Positions 53,758 through 62,261 of a stretch of 64,000 nt of DNA are shown here, piece by piece; positions within the stretch are counted from its first letter, which is position 1, and each line of letters begins with the position of its first letter. Below the pieces are notes generated by a model, which was not told the origin of the DNA, searched no databases, and saw nothing but the letters and a program-made list of their open reading frames with translations. The stretch comes from Slackia sp. (GTDB lineage Bacteria > Actinomycetota > Coriobacteriia > Anaerosomatales > Anaerosomataceae), in assembly GCA_020725885.1 (NCBI GenBank), contig DYEA01000014.1:56592-120591 (forward strand), given 5' to 3'. Made by a program: the position numbers and the translations under genes.

Positions 53758-55050
53758 CTACTGCGCAATCTCGCAGACGCGGACGAACGTCGTGCCCTTG
53801 CCGCCGGGTTCAGCGCTCTTCCGCGTCATGACGAACCTTTTCTCGTCGAACCCCTGCCACATCCACAGCTGCCACGCGCCGTCCTTGTCGGCGTCGGACT
53901 CGGCGATCGTGAAGACCTCCCCCGTTCGCGGGTCGTAGCCGCGGATACGCTGCATGAGCCGCGGCGTGCCGCCGGGTCCTGCGTCGCGCGAGAGCGTCTC
54001 GTACACCACATACGGCCCGACAAGCACCGGATCCATGCCCCGCGTGTCGAGCTGACGCCCTCCGCCCGTGCCCGTAGCGACGAGCAGCATCGTCTCGTCG
54101 GTTTCGGCATTCGGCATGACCGCCCACGCCGCCAAGCCGCCATGCACCTTCGGCAGGTGCGACACCTCCGCTTCGCCGTTACGCAAGTCGAGCGAGCGCT
54201 CCACGGCGCCGCTCTTCGGATCCACCACGTGCAGCACCTCGCTCTTCGAGTCCTTCGACGGCAGCTCGCACACGAGCAGCTTCCCTTCGCTTTCAGACAT
54301 CGACGCGACGTTGTGCTTCGACTCGAACACGGTCCGCACCGGGTCGTTCGGCAGTCTGAGAGCGTTGATCCGCGCCCCACGGACGCTGCCTTCCTGCTTC
54401 GGGTTCGGCGCGCTGTTCGTCATCCAGAACACCTCGTCACCGAGCACCACGAACATCGGCCGGCTCTGTATCGAGACGACGCTCTCTGCCACGAGCACCG
54501 GCTCGCCGAGCTTCAGGCTCTTTGCATCGACCGGCGCCGCGTACAGCTTCCAGTCGCAGTCGAGCGGCTCTTCAGCCTCGTCTCCGCGCAGCTCCTCCCA
54601 CACGACCCACGAATCCGAGCACCGCAGGCCGAGCACGCCGTAGCGCTCTTCCCAGCCCACGGCGTGCGGGCGCCCCACGGCGTGCCGCCCGGTCTCGAGG
54701 TCCATAAGCACGATCGGCGCGTCGCCGTAAACGGTGGCATCGGGTCCGGCGAACGCCGCGATGCGCGTACCGACGCCTCCCAGCTTGTGCAGCCCTGGCA
54801 GCCGAAACTCCTTGAACCGCATCGGCGGCGGCGCGACCTCAGAAGCGGCGATGGATCGCACAGCCGTCACGGGCGCTTCCGCCGATGCTTCGGCGCTCAC
54901 CCCAGCCGTACGGCCGCCTCCCGAGCCCGTCTGGGCTCCCGACGCGCACCCCCCGGCGCACCCCGCGACAAGCGCCACGGCCACCGCGGCCTCCAAAGCG
55001 CGGACAGCTCGCTCCGGGTAGAACCAGCCGGCCCCACGTGATCTCCTCAT
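53758..55050 (-). CDS. Predicted lipoprotein with beta-propeller-like domain
   Basis: A 430-residue exported protein. The signal sequence ends in VAGCAGG, a lipobox. A low-complexity Ser/Ala/Gly linker (about 38-60) follows, then a repeat-rich beta domain (WVVWEELRGDEAEEPLDCDW, VFWMTNSAPN, LLVCELPSKDSKSEVLHVVD, YVVYETLSRD) resembling WD40/TolB-like propellers. No catalytic motif is seen. The ATG follows GGGAGAG. It is convergent with the large lipoprotein gene; both carry propeller-like segments. Confidence 0.7.
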   Translation of the reverse strand: MRRSRGAGWFYPERAVRALEAAVAVALVAGCAGGCASGAQTGSGGGRTAGVSAEASAEAPVTAVRSIAASEVAPPPMRFKEFRLPGLHKLGGVGTRIAAFAGPDATVYGDAPIVLMDLETGRHAVGRPHAVGWEERYGVLGLRCSDSWVVWEELRGDEAEEPLDCDWKLYAAPVDAKSLKLGEPVLVAESVVSIQSRPMFVVLGDEVFWMTNSAPNPKQEGSVRGARINALRLPNDPVRTVFESKHNVASMSESEGKLLVCELPSKDSKSEVLHVVDPKSGAVERSLDLRNGEAEVSHLPKVHGGLAAWAVMPNAETDETMLLVATGTGGGRQLDTRGMDPVLVGPYVVYETLSRDAGPGGTPRLMQRIRGYDPRTGEVFTIAESDADKDGAWQLWMWQGFDEKRFVMTRKSAEPGGKGTTFVRVCEIAQ

Positions 55051-55071
55051 GCTCTCTCCCCTCTGTTTCGA

Positions 55072-55101
55072 GGGCGGGTCGCGGATGACCGCGACCCGCC
55101 C
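55072..55101 (-). terminator. 13-bp perfect hairpin after the C39-like peptidase gene
   Basis: GGGCGGGTCGCGG (55072-55084) and its complement (55089-55101) close on an ATGA loop. It lies 8 bp after the stop of the minus-strand peptidase gene, so it separates that gene from the next lipoprotein gene. Confidence 0.8.
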
Positions 55102-55109
55102 GGACCCCC

Positions 55110-55835
55110 TCAGTACACGATCGCGTGCCTCGGGTGCAGCATGATGCCGCCCGCCACGACGCTCCTCAGATAGGTCTTGTGGCCGTAGGTGTCGCCGCCG
55201 CCTCGGAAGTACCTCTCATCGTACGGGTCGTTCAGCCGCACGATGTAGGTCCGCCAGTCGAACGCCTCGAGCGGCACGATGTGGCCGGCATGGTCGTACA
55301 GGTAGTTCGGCCAGTCGCTGGCGTCGATCCGCACGTCGATGGCAGCCGGGTTGCCCCGGACCAGGAGGCCGTAGCAGACCCGCTCGTACACGTCAGAGTA
55401 GCTCGCGCATGTGACGTACGTGTACGGCCGCTTCGTGTAGTAACGCAACACATCATCCACGAGCGAGAAGTCCGTTCCGCTCGTGGTCGTGCCGAGGCGG
55501 TTCGCGATCTCGTCCTGCGACGGGCACTCGCCCCAGTAGTCGGCCAGGATCTGCACGGTCGCCGGGCCGCAGTAGTAGTTCGTCTCCTGACGGTGGCTCG
55601 GGGTGTAGAAGTACTTGTACGGGACGTCGACCGCAGTCGGCCGGAACGCCGTGCCCGTCTTCGACCCGCCTCGGCGAAGCCACGCCTGATACTGCTGCTC
55701 GATGCGCACGTCTTCTGCGCTCTGGACGTTCTTGGTGTCAGTGCGGCCGTCGCCGGTGTCGGCCAGCGCCGCCGCCGGATGCAACACGACAGCGAGCGCG
55801 ACGAGCGCCGCGCAGGCCCCTCTCGTGATCTTCAT
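55110..55835 (-). CDS. Secreted C39-like (papain-fold) peptidase
   Basis: A 241-residue exported protein. The signal peptide is residues 1-25 (ALADT cleavage). The mature protein matches the peptidase_C39_2 (PF13529) family: catalytic Cys in ETNYYCGPATVQILADYWG, a His in DHAGHIVPLEAF, and an Asn/Asp in RLNDPYDER. Such proteins cleave peptides or crosslinks outside the cell; no ABC exporter is attached, so it is not a bacteriocin exporter. The ATG follows AAGGGGGAC. Confidence 0.85.
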   Translation of the reverse strand: MKITRGACAALVALAVVLHPAAALADTGDGRTDTKNVQSAEDVRIEQQYQAWLRRGGSKTGTAFRPTAVDVPYKYFYTPSHRQETNYYCGPATVQILADYWGECPSQDEIANRLGTTTSGTDFSLVDDVLRYYTKRPYTYVTCASYSDVYERVCYGLLVRGNPAAIDVRIDASDWPNYLYDHAGHIVPLEAFDWRTYIVRLNDPYDERYFRGGGDTYGHKTYLRSVVAGGIMLHPRHAIVY

Positions 55836-55986
55836 GGTCGTCCCCCTTCGGACTCGGTACGTGCATTCCCGAGGTGTCGCCGACGAGGAGCGCCCGGCTC
55901 GCTCGAGGGCCCGTCGAGGTTCCCCTGCGCTCGGCACGCCCCTCGCGCGCACCGAGCCCGCACGCACCGTAGCGCACAGACCTAAA

Positions 55987-56026
55987 CGGGGGCTTGCCGC
56001 GGCTTTTCCGCGGTTCTGCCGCCCCG
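55987..56026 (-). terminator. Hairpin after the TIGR01777 gene
   Basis: Inner arms CCGCGG (55997-56002) and CCGCGG (56008-56013) face each other across CTTTT. Outer CGGGG (55987-55991) and CCCCG (56022-56026) extend the structure. It lies 60 bp after the minus-strand epimerase stop. Confidence 0.55.
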
Positions 56027-56086
56027 GGTTCATCGCTTGCCGCAGCTTTGCCGCGCTTGCTGCGCCCGGCCGGCCTCCGGCTCCGC

Positions 56087-57013
56087 TCAGCCGTCCGCGC
56101 GCGCCCCCAGCGCGTCCGCGACCGCCGCGTCCAGATCCGGCCACCGCAACGCATAGCCGCTGGCCAGAAGCTTGTCGATGCTCACCCGCTGGCTCGCCCC
56201 GAGCGCGTCGGCGAACTCGCCGAACGCGAGCCGCACGGCGAGAAGCGGCGTCGGGAACCACGACGGGCGGCGCAGCGCGCGGCCGATCGCTCGCGCCACG
56301 TCGCGCTGGCGCGCCGACCCCGCGCACGCGTTGAGCGGGCCCGTGACGTCCGCGTGCTCGAGCGCGTGCGCGTAGATGCCCGCGATGTCGTCGAGGTGCA
56401 CCCACGGCATCCACTGGCGGCCCGAGCCGAGCGGGCCCCCGGCGAACAGCCGGAACGGCAGCGCCATCAGCGGCAGCGAACCGCCGCCCGGGGCGAAGAC
56501 GATGCCGGTCCGCATCGGCACGACGCGAACGCCGAGGCCTTCGGCCGCCAGCGCCGCAGCCTCCCACTCCGCCGCGAGCTGCGCGAGCCAGTCCTGGCCA
56601 GGCGGCTCGACTTCGGTCAGCACGTCGTCGCCGCGGTCGCCGTAGTACCCGGCCCCGGAGGCGTTCAGGAGCACGCCCGGCCGCTCGCCTTGCGGGATCG
56701 CCGCGAGCCCTTCCACAAGCGCGCGCGTGAGGTCGACCCGGCTTTCGCGGATCAGCCGCTTGCGCTTCGCCGTCCATCGCGCGCCGATGGTCGCGCCGGC
56801 CAGGTTGACGACGGCGTCAGCGCCGGCGAGAGCTTCCGCCCACGAGCGGGCGTCGAGCGGGTCGACTGCAACCACGGTTCCACCTGCGCCGCCACGCGTC
56901 CGCGCCGCCGACTGCGGTCTTGCGGCGACGACCGCATCGTGCCCGCTCGCCGCCAGTCGGGCGAGCAGCCTCTGCCCGATGAACCCCGTGCCGCCTGCCA
57001 CCACGACCCGCAT
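56087..57013 (-). CDS. TIGR01777 family NAD-dependent epimerase-like protein
   Basis: A 308-residue protein with a Rossmann fold. It has GGTGFIGQRL at residues 7-16, AVVNLAGATIGARWTAKRKR (the TIGR01777 signature), NASGAGYYGDRGDD and RTGIVFAPGGG, plus a C-terminal DUF1731-like end (SGYALRWPDLDAAV). The catalytic role is unknown; in bacteria the family is sometimes linked to cell division (SulA-like naming) without proof. ATG 57013 has only a weak GGTGG site. Confidence 0.92.
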   Translation of the reverse strand: MRVVVAGGTGFIGQRLLARLAASGHDAVVAARPQSAARTRGGAGGTVVAVDPLDARSWAEALAGADAVVNLAGATIGARWTAKRKRLIRESRVDLTRALVEGLAAIPQGERPGVLLNASGAGYYGDRGDDVLTEVEPPGQDWLAQLAAEWEAAALAAEGLGVRVVPMRTGIVFAPGGGSLPLMALPFRLFAGGPLGSGRQWMPWVHLDDIAGIYAHALEHADVTGPLNACAGSARQRDVARAIGRALRRPSWFPTPLLAVRLAFGEFADALGASQRVSIDKLLASGYALRWPDLDAAVADALGARADG

Positions 57014-57135
57014 ACTGCCACCGCCCTTCCAGGCCGCTCGACGCTTGCCCGGTTGATACCCTCCGCCGCGCGGTCCTCGGCGCATGTCAGCGGCGTATGG
57101 TATGAAGGTGCATGAACCGACATCTGGGGGAGACC

Positions 57136-58809
57136 ATGCGCAAACGACAGACACCCGCACAGCCCACGGCCGAGACCGGCGCATCGAGCGAAGAGCAGCT
57201 TCAAACCCTGAGCCACGCCATGGTCGAGCGGTTGCTGGACGCTGCCGAGCACGACCCGGAGTGGCGCCGCGCCTTCGAGCATGCGCTCGGCCGCCAGAAG
57301 CTGCACCGTGGAAGCGTCCCCAACCAGGTCTGGCGGCCCAAGTCGATGCTGCGCAACCGCTTCATCGCGGAGTGCGAGAGCAACGGCGCGGTGCACCTGC
57401 TCGCACGGTCGTGCCCGCCGGTCGTCCAGACGCTGAAGCCGGGGCGGCCGATAGGCACCGGCGACATCAAGCGCCTGATCGCCCAGCACGGCCCGATCGC
57501 CGCCTACCTGTGCGTCGTCGAAGCGCAGAAGCTCGGGCTGCTGAAGAGCAAGAAGGCGTCGTCGTTGGGGATCAAGGCGTTCGTCGAGGAGATGCAGCGC
57601 CTCGACGACCAACAGGCTGCAGCCGCCGAGACGCCTTCGGCGGCCGAGCCTGCGCCGCACCGCGCCGCACCTTCGGCGGACCAGGAGCTCCGTCGCGCGC
57701 GGCACGACAAGAAGCTCGTCGAACGCGACCTCAAGGAGGCCAAGAAGCAGATCGCGCGGCTGACCCAGCGCAACCAAGAGTTGAAAGCGCAGCTCGACCG
57801 CACGGAACGCGAGCTGGCCGCAGCCCTCGCAAGCCACGCAAGCGCCGCAACCGCTCGCGAAGACCACGCGCGAGAGTCGGCCAGCCTCAAAGAGCAGGTC
57901 GAAGAGCTCAAGAAGGCCAAGCTCACGCTGGAGCGCCGCCTCGAGGAGCAGCGGCAGTCGTGGCTGGAGGAGCGCGAGGCGCTGCTGCAGCGGCTTGCCG
58001 CCGCGGAGGACGCGGCACGCGCGACCGACGCTCGCGCCGCAGCCCTCCAGCGGCAGCTCGACGAGGAGCGCCGTCAACGCGCGCAGGTCGAAGCGCTCGT
58101 CGAGGAGACCGGGCTTGCCCGCCTGCTCGAAGGGCTCGGGGAGCTCGAAGGCGTCATCGCCGCGCTGGAGACCTTCCGCTCAGGCATCGCCGCGTACCAT
58201 GAGCGGCGCGCCGCCGAAGAGCAGCGCCGGCTCTCGGAGCTCGAGGAGCTGCAGCGCCGGTCCGCCGAAGCGGAAGCGGCACGCCAGAAGCAGGCGGAGA
58301 TGGAGGCGGCGTGGCGGGAGCGCGAGCTCGAACGGCTCGCCAACCTCGAGCGCGCCATCTTCGGAAGCCCCGCGCCCGACACCGTCATCATCGACGGCCA
58401 CAACGCCGTCATCCGCGCGTTCGGCAGGGAGCGCGAGCGCGAGATGCGGCCGCGGTTCACCGAGGCCGTCCGCCGTATGGCCGACCGGTTGGCGCAGACC
58501 GCCCCGCACGCGAGAATCGTGCTGTGCTTCGACACGACGACGCACGACAACGAGACCATCGAGGCGAGCAACCTCGTGATCCGCTACTGCGCCAAGAACC
58601 GCGGAGGTGCGGACGAGGCCATCCGCGACCTCGTCGAGTCCGCCAACCCCGACGCCCGGTGCCTGGTCGTCAGCACCGACTACAAGCACGTGTGGACCGA
58701 CGCCCTCCGTGCTCGCTCGGAGTACGACTCCCGAGTGTCCGTGGTCGAGGCCGAGCCGCTGCTCGACTACCTCGCGGCGCTCGAGCAGCTCGTGCCGGTG
58801 AAGCCCTGA
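57136..58809 (+). CDS. Long coiled-coil protein with C-terminal NYN (YacP-like PIN-fold) nuclease domain
   Basis: A 557-residue protein. An N-terminal helical domain (about 20-150) is unfamiliar. A long coiled coil spans about 175-410 (QELRRARHDKKLVERDLKEA and later Arg/Glu heptads). The C-terminal NYN domain (about 410-557) has IDGHNAVIRAFG, LCFDTTTHDN, GGADEAIRDLVE and CLVVSTDYK, with the acidic residues expected of PIN-like metal-dependent RNases. YacP/Rae1 relatives cut mRNA on the ribosome. The coiled coil could tether it to a partner or membrane. ATG 57136 follows GGGGGAG; ATG 57112 is also in frame. Confidence 0.85.
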   Translation: MRKRQTPAQPTAETGASSEEQLQTLSHAMVERLLDAAEHDPEWRRAFEHALGRQKLHRGSVPNQVWRPKSMLRNRFIAECESNGAVHLLARSCPPVVQTLKPGRPIGTGDIKRLIAQHGPIAAYLCVVEAQKLGLLKSKKASSLGIKAFVEEMQRLDDQQAAAAETPSAAEPAPHRAAPSADQELRRARHDKKLVERDLKEAKKQIARLTQRNQELKAQLDRTERELAAALASHASAATAREDHARESASLKEQVEELKKAKLTLERRLEEQRQSWLEEREALLQRLAAAEDAARATDARAAALQRQLDEERRQRAQVEALVEETGLARLLEGLGELEGVIAALETFRSGIAAYHERRAAEEQRRLSELEELQRRSAEAEAARQKQAEMEAAWRERELERLANLERAIFGSPAPDTVIIDGHNAVIRAFGREREREMRPRFTEAVRRMADRLAQTAPHARIVLCFDTTTHDNETIEASNLVIRYCAKNRGGADEAIRDLVESANPDARCLVVSTDYKHVWTDALRARSEYDSRVSVVEAEPLLDYLAALEQLVPVKP

Positions 58810-58812
58810 GCG

Positions 58813-60099
58813 TCACATCTTCGGGAACTCGTCCTCGGTGACGTCCTCCGTCGGGCTGCCGCCGGACGAGCTGCCGAAGGTCAGCGTCACCTGGGTGTAC
58901 ACGCTTCGCGAGCTCGAGAACTTGTCAGTGCCCTCGAAGCGGCCGTCCCACCGGTCGGTCTCGAACTCCTTGCACGTCGGGCACCAGTCGCTGCCGAAGC
59001 TGTAGTAGATCTGGTAGGTCCCGTCCTTGATGCCCGAGATGGTGTGCGAGCTCTTCGAGCGCAGGTACACCGCGAGCAGCGCCGGCTTGCCGTCGCCCGG
59101 CTGCGACAGCACGACGAGCACGTCCGTCGGCCTGTTGTTGACCATCTTCAGACGATTGCGCCCGCCCTTGAGCTTGTTCACGATCACGATGCCGTGAGCG
59201 GGCCGCGCAACCGCGTGCACGGCGAATCCCGCTTTGACACCGTTGGCCGTGAGCACGTGATTGCCGACGCCAGGCACGGCGAACTCGAACGCCACGTCGT
59301 TCTTCGAGCCGCCAAGCACCGTGACCGAATCGCTGCCGAGCGTCTTTCCGTCGAGCGCGAACTCGACCTCGAAATCCCCGTCTGCCTCACCGGCGTTCTC
59401 GACGGTGGCGACGCAGAAGCCGCTCTCGTCGATACCGGCGTGCAGGACCTTCGGTTGAGCCGCGACCGCGGCGATCTCGAACACCGCAGGTTCGAGCACG
59501 TGCAGCTTCTCTGCGATGTCGAACCCGCGCGCCATCAGCACGTAGTCCCCTGGCTCTGCGTCGAGCGTGAAGTCGATCTCAGCGTCTTTTTGCGCGCCCG
59601 GTTCAACGGTGACTTGAGCGCTCCCCACTTCCTGGCCGTCCACGACGAGCACGATCTCGCGGCTCCCGGCGCGCTTGCCCTCGTTCGTGACCGTGACGAC
59701 CGCCTTCGCCTGCTCGCCTTGCTCGACCGCTCCGTCGGTCACGAGACGCGTGACCTTGAGCTGCGGGCGCGTCAGGAACAACGCCGCCGCAACAAGGACG
59801 ACGAGAGCCGCGATCGCTGCCGCCGCGATCGTCAACCCTCGCTTGCCCGTGCCGCCTGCCGGCTGCGACGTCGCCGGAACGGCGACCGGCGTCGCGGCGC
59901 CGACAGGAGCCTCCTGCGAGCCGGCAGGCGCCTGCGCCTCCGCGGCCGCCGCTTCCGGTGCGGCCGCAGGCGCGCCGCCGCCCTCCGCCACCTCATAGAT
60001 GCCTTCGATGTCGGTCGCCGGATGCCCGCACGTCCCGCTGCCGTCCTCGAGGAGCCAGACGTTCGTGCCGCACGACCTGCAGAACCCCGCTCGGGCCAT
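58813..60099 (-). CDS. Zinc-ribbon, single-helix membrane protein with CARDB-type extracytoplasmic domains
   Basis: A 428-residue protein. A cytoplasmic zinc ribbon is at the N-terminus (C7, C10, C24, H26). An Ala/Pro-rich linker and one transmembrane helix (about 88-108) follow. Outside are two CARDB-like beta domains (about 115-210 and 220-310; VTVTNEGKRAGSREIVLVVD, VATVENAGEADGDFEVEFA). The last 100 residues form another beta region with WCPTCKEF, a possible redox or metal CxxC. The ATG is at 60099 after GGGGGTGGGG. A link between a cytoplasmic metal state and the surface is a guess. Confidence 0.78.
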   Translation of the reverse strand: MARAGFCRSCGTNVWLLEDGSGTCGHPATDIEGIYEVAEGGGAPAAAPEAAAAEAQAPAGSQEAPVGAATPVAVPATSQPAGGTGKRGLTIAAAAIAALVVLVAAALFLTRPQLKVTRLVTDGAVEQGEQAKAVVTVTNEGKRAGSREIVLVVDGQEVGSAQVTVEPGAQKDAEIDFTLDAEPGDYVLMARGFDIAEKLHVLEPAVFEIAAVAAQPKVLHAGIDESGFCVATVENAGEADGDFEVEFALDGKTLGSDSVTVLGGSKNDVAFEFAVPGVGNHVLTANGVKAGFAVHAVARPAHGIVIVNKLKGGRNRLKMVNNRPTDVLVVLSQPGDGKPALLAVYLRSKSSHTISGIKDGTYQIYYSFGSDWCPTCKEFETDRWDGRFEGTDKFSSSRSVYTQVTLTFGSSSGGSPTEDVTEDEFPKM

Positions 60100-60121
60100 C
60101 GGCCCCACCCCCTTGAAGCCG

Positions 60122-60145
60122 GCGCGGCGCCCTCGTACGCCGCGC
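60122..60145 (-). promoter_or_regulatory. 8-bp hairpin in the leader of the zinc-ribbon/CARDB gene
   Basis: GCGCGGCG and CGCCGCGC pair around an 8-nt loop, 22 bp upstream of the start codon on the minus strand. It could fold in the 5' leader of the message or end a divergent transcript. Function unknown. Confidence 0.35.
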
Positions 60146-60299
60146 GCTACTTCGCTTGTAGCACAACAGCGCGCGACGGCGGAAGAACCCCGCCCGCGCT
60201 TCTCTCCTCCCCCGCGCAGCCTGGCTTGCCCCTCGCCTATCGCCGCCCTCCCGTCCGTGCTACGCTGTCTTCGCGCCCATCGTCCGGAAGGAGGGCCCC

Positions 60300-61127
60300 A
60301 TGGCTCTCGCGCCGCGCTCGTCCGCTCGTCATGCCCCCGTCGGCCGCGCTGCAACGCTCGCCCTCCTGACGCTCTCGCTCCTCGCGACGGCCGCCCTCGC
60401 CCTCGCCGGCTGCGGCGGCGGCTCGAGCGGGTCCGGCACGCCCGGCCAAAGCGCCGGCGGATCCTCCGGCGCGCAGGAAATCGCCTCGGCCGCCGACCTC
60501 GCGGCCGCCCTCAAGCGCGACCACGGCGACGCCGACTGGTACGCGGACGTCACCGATGTCGCCGACACGACCGTGCTCGGCGCGCCCGCGATGGTCATCC
60601 GCACGCCGTGGAAGCTCGTCGGCGAGACGGACCCCGCCGTCTTCGACGCGGTGAACGCCAAGGAGCAAGCGCTCAGCGAGGCCCTCGGCGCCTACGACTA
60701 CGCGAACACCGTCAACCTCATCGTCCTGCGAGTGGACGGCACGCTGCAGCACGCCGGCGGCGAGGGGGTGGACGCGCGCCCGTTCGCCGAGGCGTTCGAC
60801 CTCCCGCCCGCGCCGACAAAGCCCGCCGAGCTCAAGCAATGGCTCGAGAAGGTCTACGGGCCAGGCGGCATCGTGAAGCTCGGCCCGGACGAGGACTGGT
60901 ACGGCTCCATCAAGAGCGTGAAGCCGGGCGAGTCCGTGAGCGCCGCCGCCATCGTCGAGACCAGCCTGCCCACCGCGACCGACCCCCGGTTCTCGATGGT
61001 CCAGCTGGCGGTCTCGAGCAGCAGCACGCCGATGCTCCAGCAAGGCATCTGGATCAGCGCGCTCGACGGCACCGGGGCTTCGATGGGCGGCGGGGGCGGA
61101 AGCCCGCTCCTCTACCCCGCGCCGTAG
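60300..61127 (+). CDS. Predicted lipoprotein of unknown function
   Basis: A 275-residue exported protein. The signal sequence ends in the lipobox ALAGCG, followed by a Gly/Ser linker (about 38-58). The mature domain (60-265) has no motif I recognise; stretches such as DWYADVTDVADTTVLGAPAM and DANTVNLI-like strands suggest a small alpha/beta fold. The ATG follows AAGGAGG. The 3' end overlaps the convergent PLP enzyme gene by 16 bp. Confidence 0.75.
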   Translation: MALAPRSSARHAPVGRAATLALLTLSLLATAALALAGCGGGSSGSGTPGQSAGGSSGAQEIASAADLAAALKRDHGDADWYADVTDVADTTVLGAPAMVIRTPWKLVGETDPAVFDAVNAKEQALSEALGAYDYANTVNLIVLRVDGTLQHAGGEGVDARPFAEAFDLPPAPTKPAELKQWLEKVYGPGGIVKLGPDEDWYGSIKSVKPGESVSAAAIVETSLPTATDPRFSMVQLAVSSSSTPMLQQGIWISALDGTGASMGGGGGSPLLYPAP

Positions 61128-62188
61128 AGCCGTTCGCACTCCGCGACGTAGACGCGAAGCGCCTCCGGCAGCGCCTCGACCGGCCCCGCGGCCGGCATCG
61201 GCGCCGAGTTGTAGGTGTCGACGAAGAGCACGCTCGCGCCCGCGAGCGCACCTGACGCCGCGTCGGCAGCAAGCGCGGCGAGCGCCTTGCCAGTGTAGGT
61301 CGTCTCGAGCGCAAGCCCGTGCGCGCGGGCCAGCTCGACCGCCGCGCGCGTCACGGGCGTGACGACGCCGTACCCTGGCTCGAACCAGTCGTCGCGCAGC
61401 GCGAGCGCAAGCCCGTCCGGCTCCACAGCGGGGAAGCCCTCGCTCGCCGTCCGCAGCAGCTCGACCGTCTCGCCCGCGAGCGCGCGCATGCGCGAGGCGT
61501 TCGCGACCTCCGCCGGCGTCACGCGCACCGCCACCACCCGCGTCGGCCAGCCGAGCGCCGCGAACCCGACCGCCAGCCCCACCGCCGTCCCGAGCGTCCC
61601 GCCCGCGACGTACACGACGTCCGGGCGTGGCGCTACGCCCGCCTCGACCTGCCGAGCGACCTCCGCCGCCGCCTCCACGTACCCCAGCACGCCGAGCGGC
61701 GCGCTGCCGCCCATCGGGATCACGAGCGGCTCGACGCCGTCCCGCTCCGCAAGCTCCGCCGCCACCCGCTCGCCGAGCGCCTCGCTGTCCCACCCCTCCG
61801 CCAGGTGGATCCGCGTCCCCAGCCCCGCATGCGCGAGCAGCGTGGCGCGCGCGAACGGCCCGGGCGCCTGCGGCGAGAGCACCGCGTGCGGCTCGAGCCC
61901 GAGAGCGCGCGCGTGCAGAGCCGTGGCGAGCGCGTGGTTCGAGCCGTACGCCCCGAACGTCACCACCGCCCGCCGGCCCTCGGCGAGCGCCTGCCCGAGC
62001 AAGAAGTCGAGCTTGCGCACCTTGTTGCCGCCGTAGCGTGGGCTCGTGCGGTCGTCGCGCTTGACGGCGAGCGCAGAAAGCCCGAGCTCGGCCGCGAGCC
62101 CCGGGGCGGGCTCGAGCGGCGTCGGCAGCTGTGCGATGCCCCCGCGCGGGAACGGCGCGAGCGCCTCGATGATGGCGGCGGCGTCCAT
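61112..62188 (-). CDS. PLP-dependent ACC deaminase/D-cysteine desulfhydrase family protein
   Basis: A 358-residue cytosolic enzyme of fold-type II. The PLP-binding lysine is K56 in RYGGNKVRKLDF. The cofactor loop GAYGSNHALA, the glycine-rich phosphate loop GGTLGTAVGL and the C-terminal DTYNSAP complete the family pattern. The family splits into ACC deaminase (degrades the ethylene precursor) and D-cysteine desulfhydrase; the latter is more likely in an anaerobe, but the deciding active-site residues were not checked. ATG 62188 has no clear ribosome site. It is divergent from cas6. Confidence 0.9.
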   Translation of the reverse strand: MDAAAIIEALAPFPRGGIAQLPTPLEPAPGLAAELGLSALAVKRDDRTSPRYGGNKVRKLDFLLGQALAEGRRAVVTFGAYGSNHALATALHARALGLEPHAVLSPQAPGPFARATLLAHAGLGTRIHLAEGWDSEALGERVAAELAERDGVEPLVIPMGGSAPLGVLGYVEAAAEVARQVEAGVAPRPDVVYVAGGTLGTAVGLAVGFAALGWPTRVVAVRVTPAEVANASRMRALAGETVELLRTASEGFPAVEPDGLALALRDDWFEPGYGVVTPVTRAAVELARAHGLALETTYTGKALAALAADAASGALAGASVLFVDTYNSAPMPAAGPVEALPEALRVYVAECERLYGAG

Positions 62189-62261
62189 GGCGCCATGCTA
62201 CCGCATGTTTGCGCGACCGGCCGCGCACGGAGACAATCGTCGCAGCCGGCAATGGAGGCGT

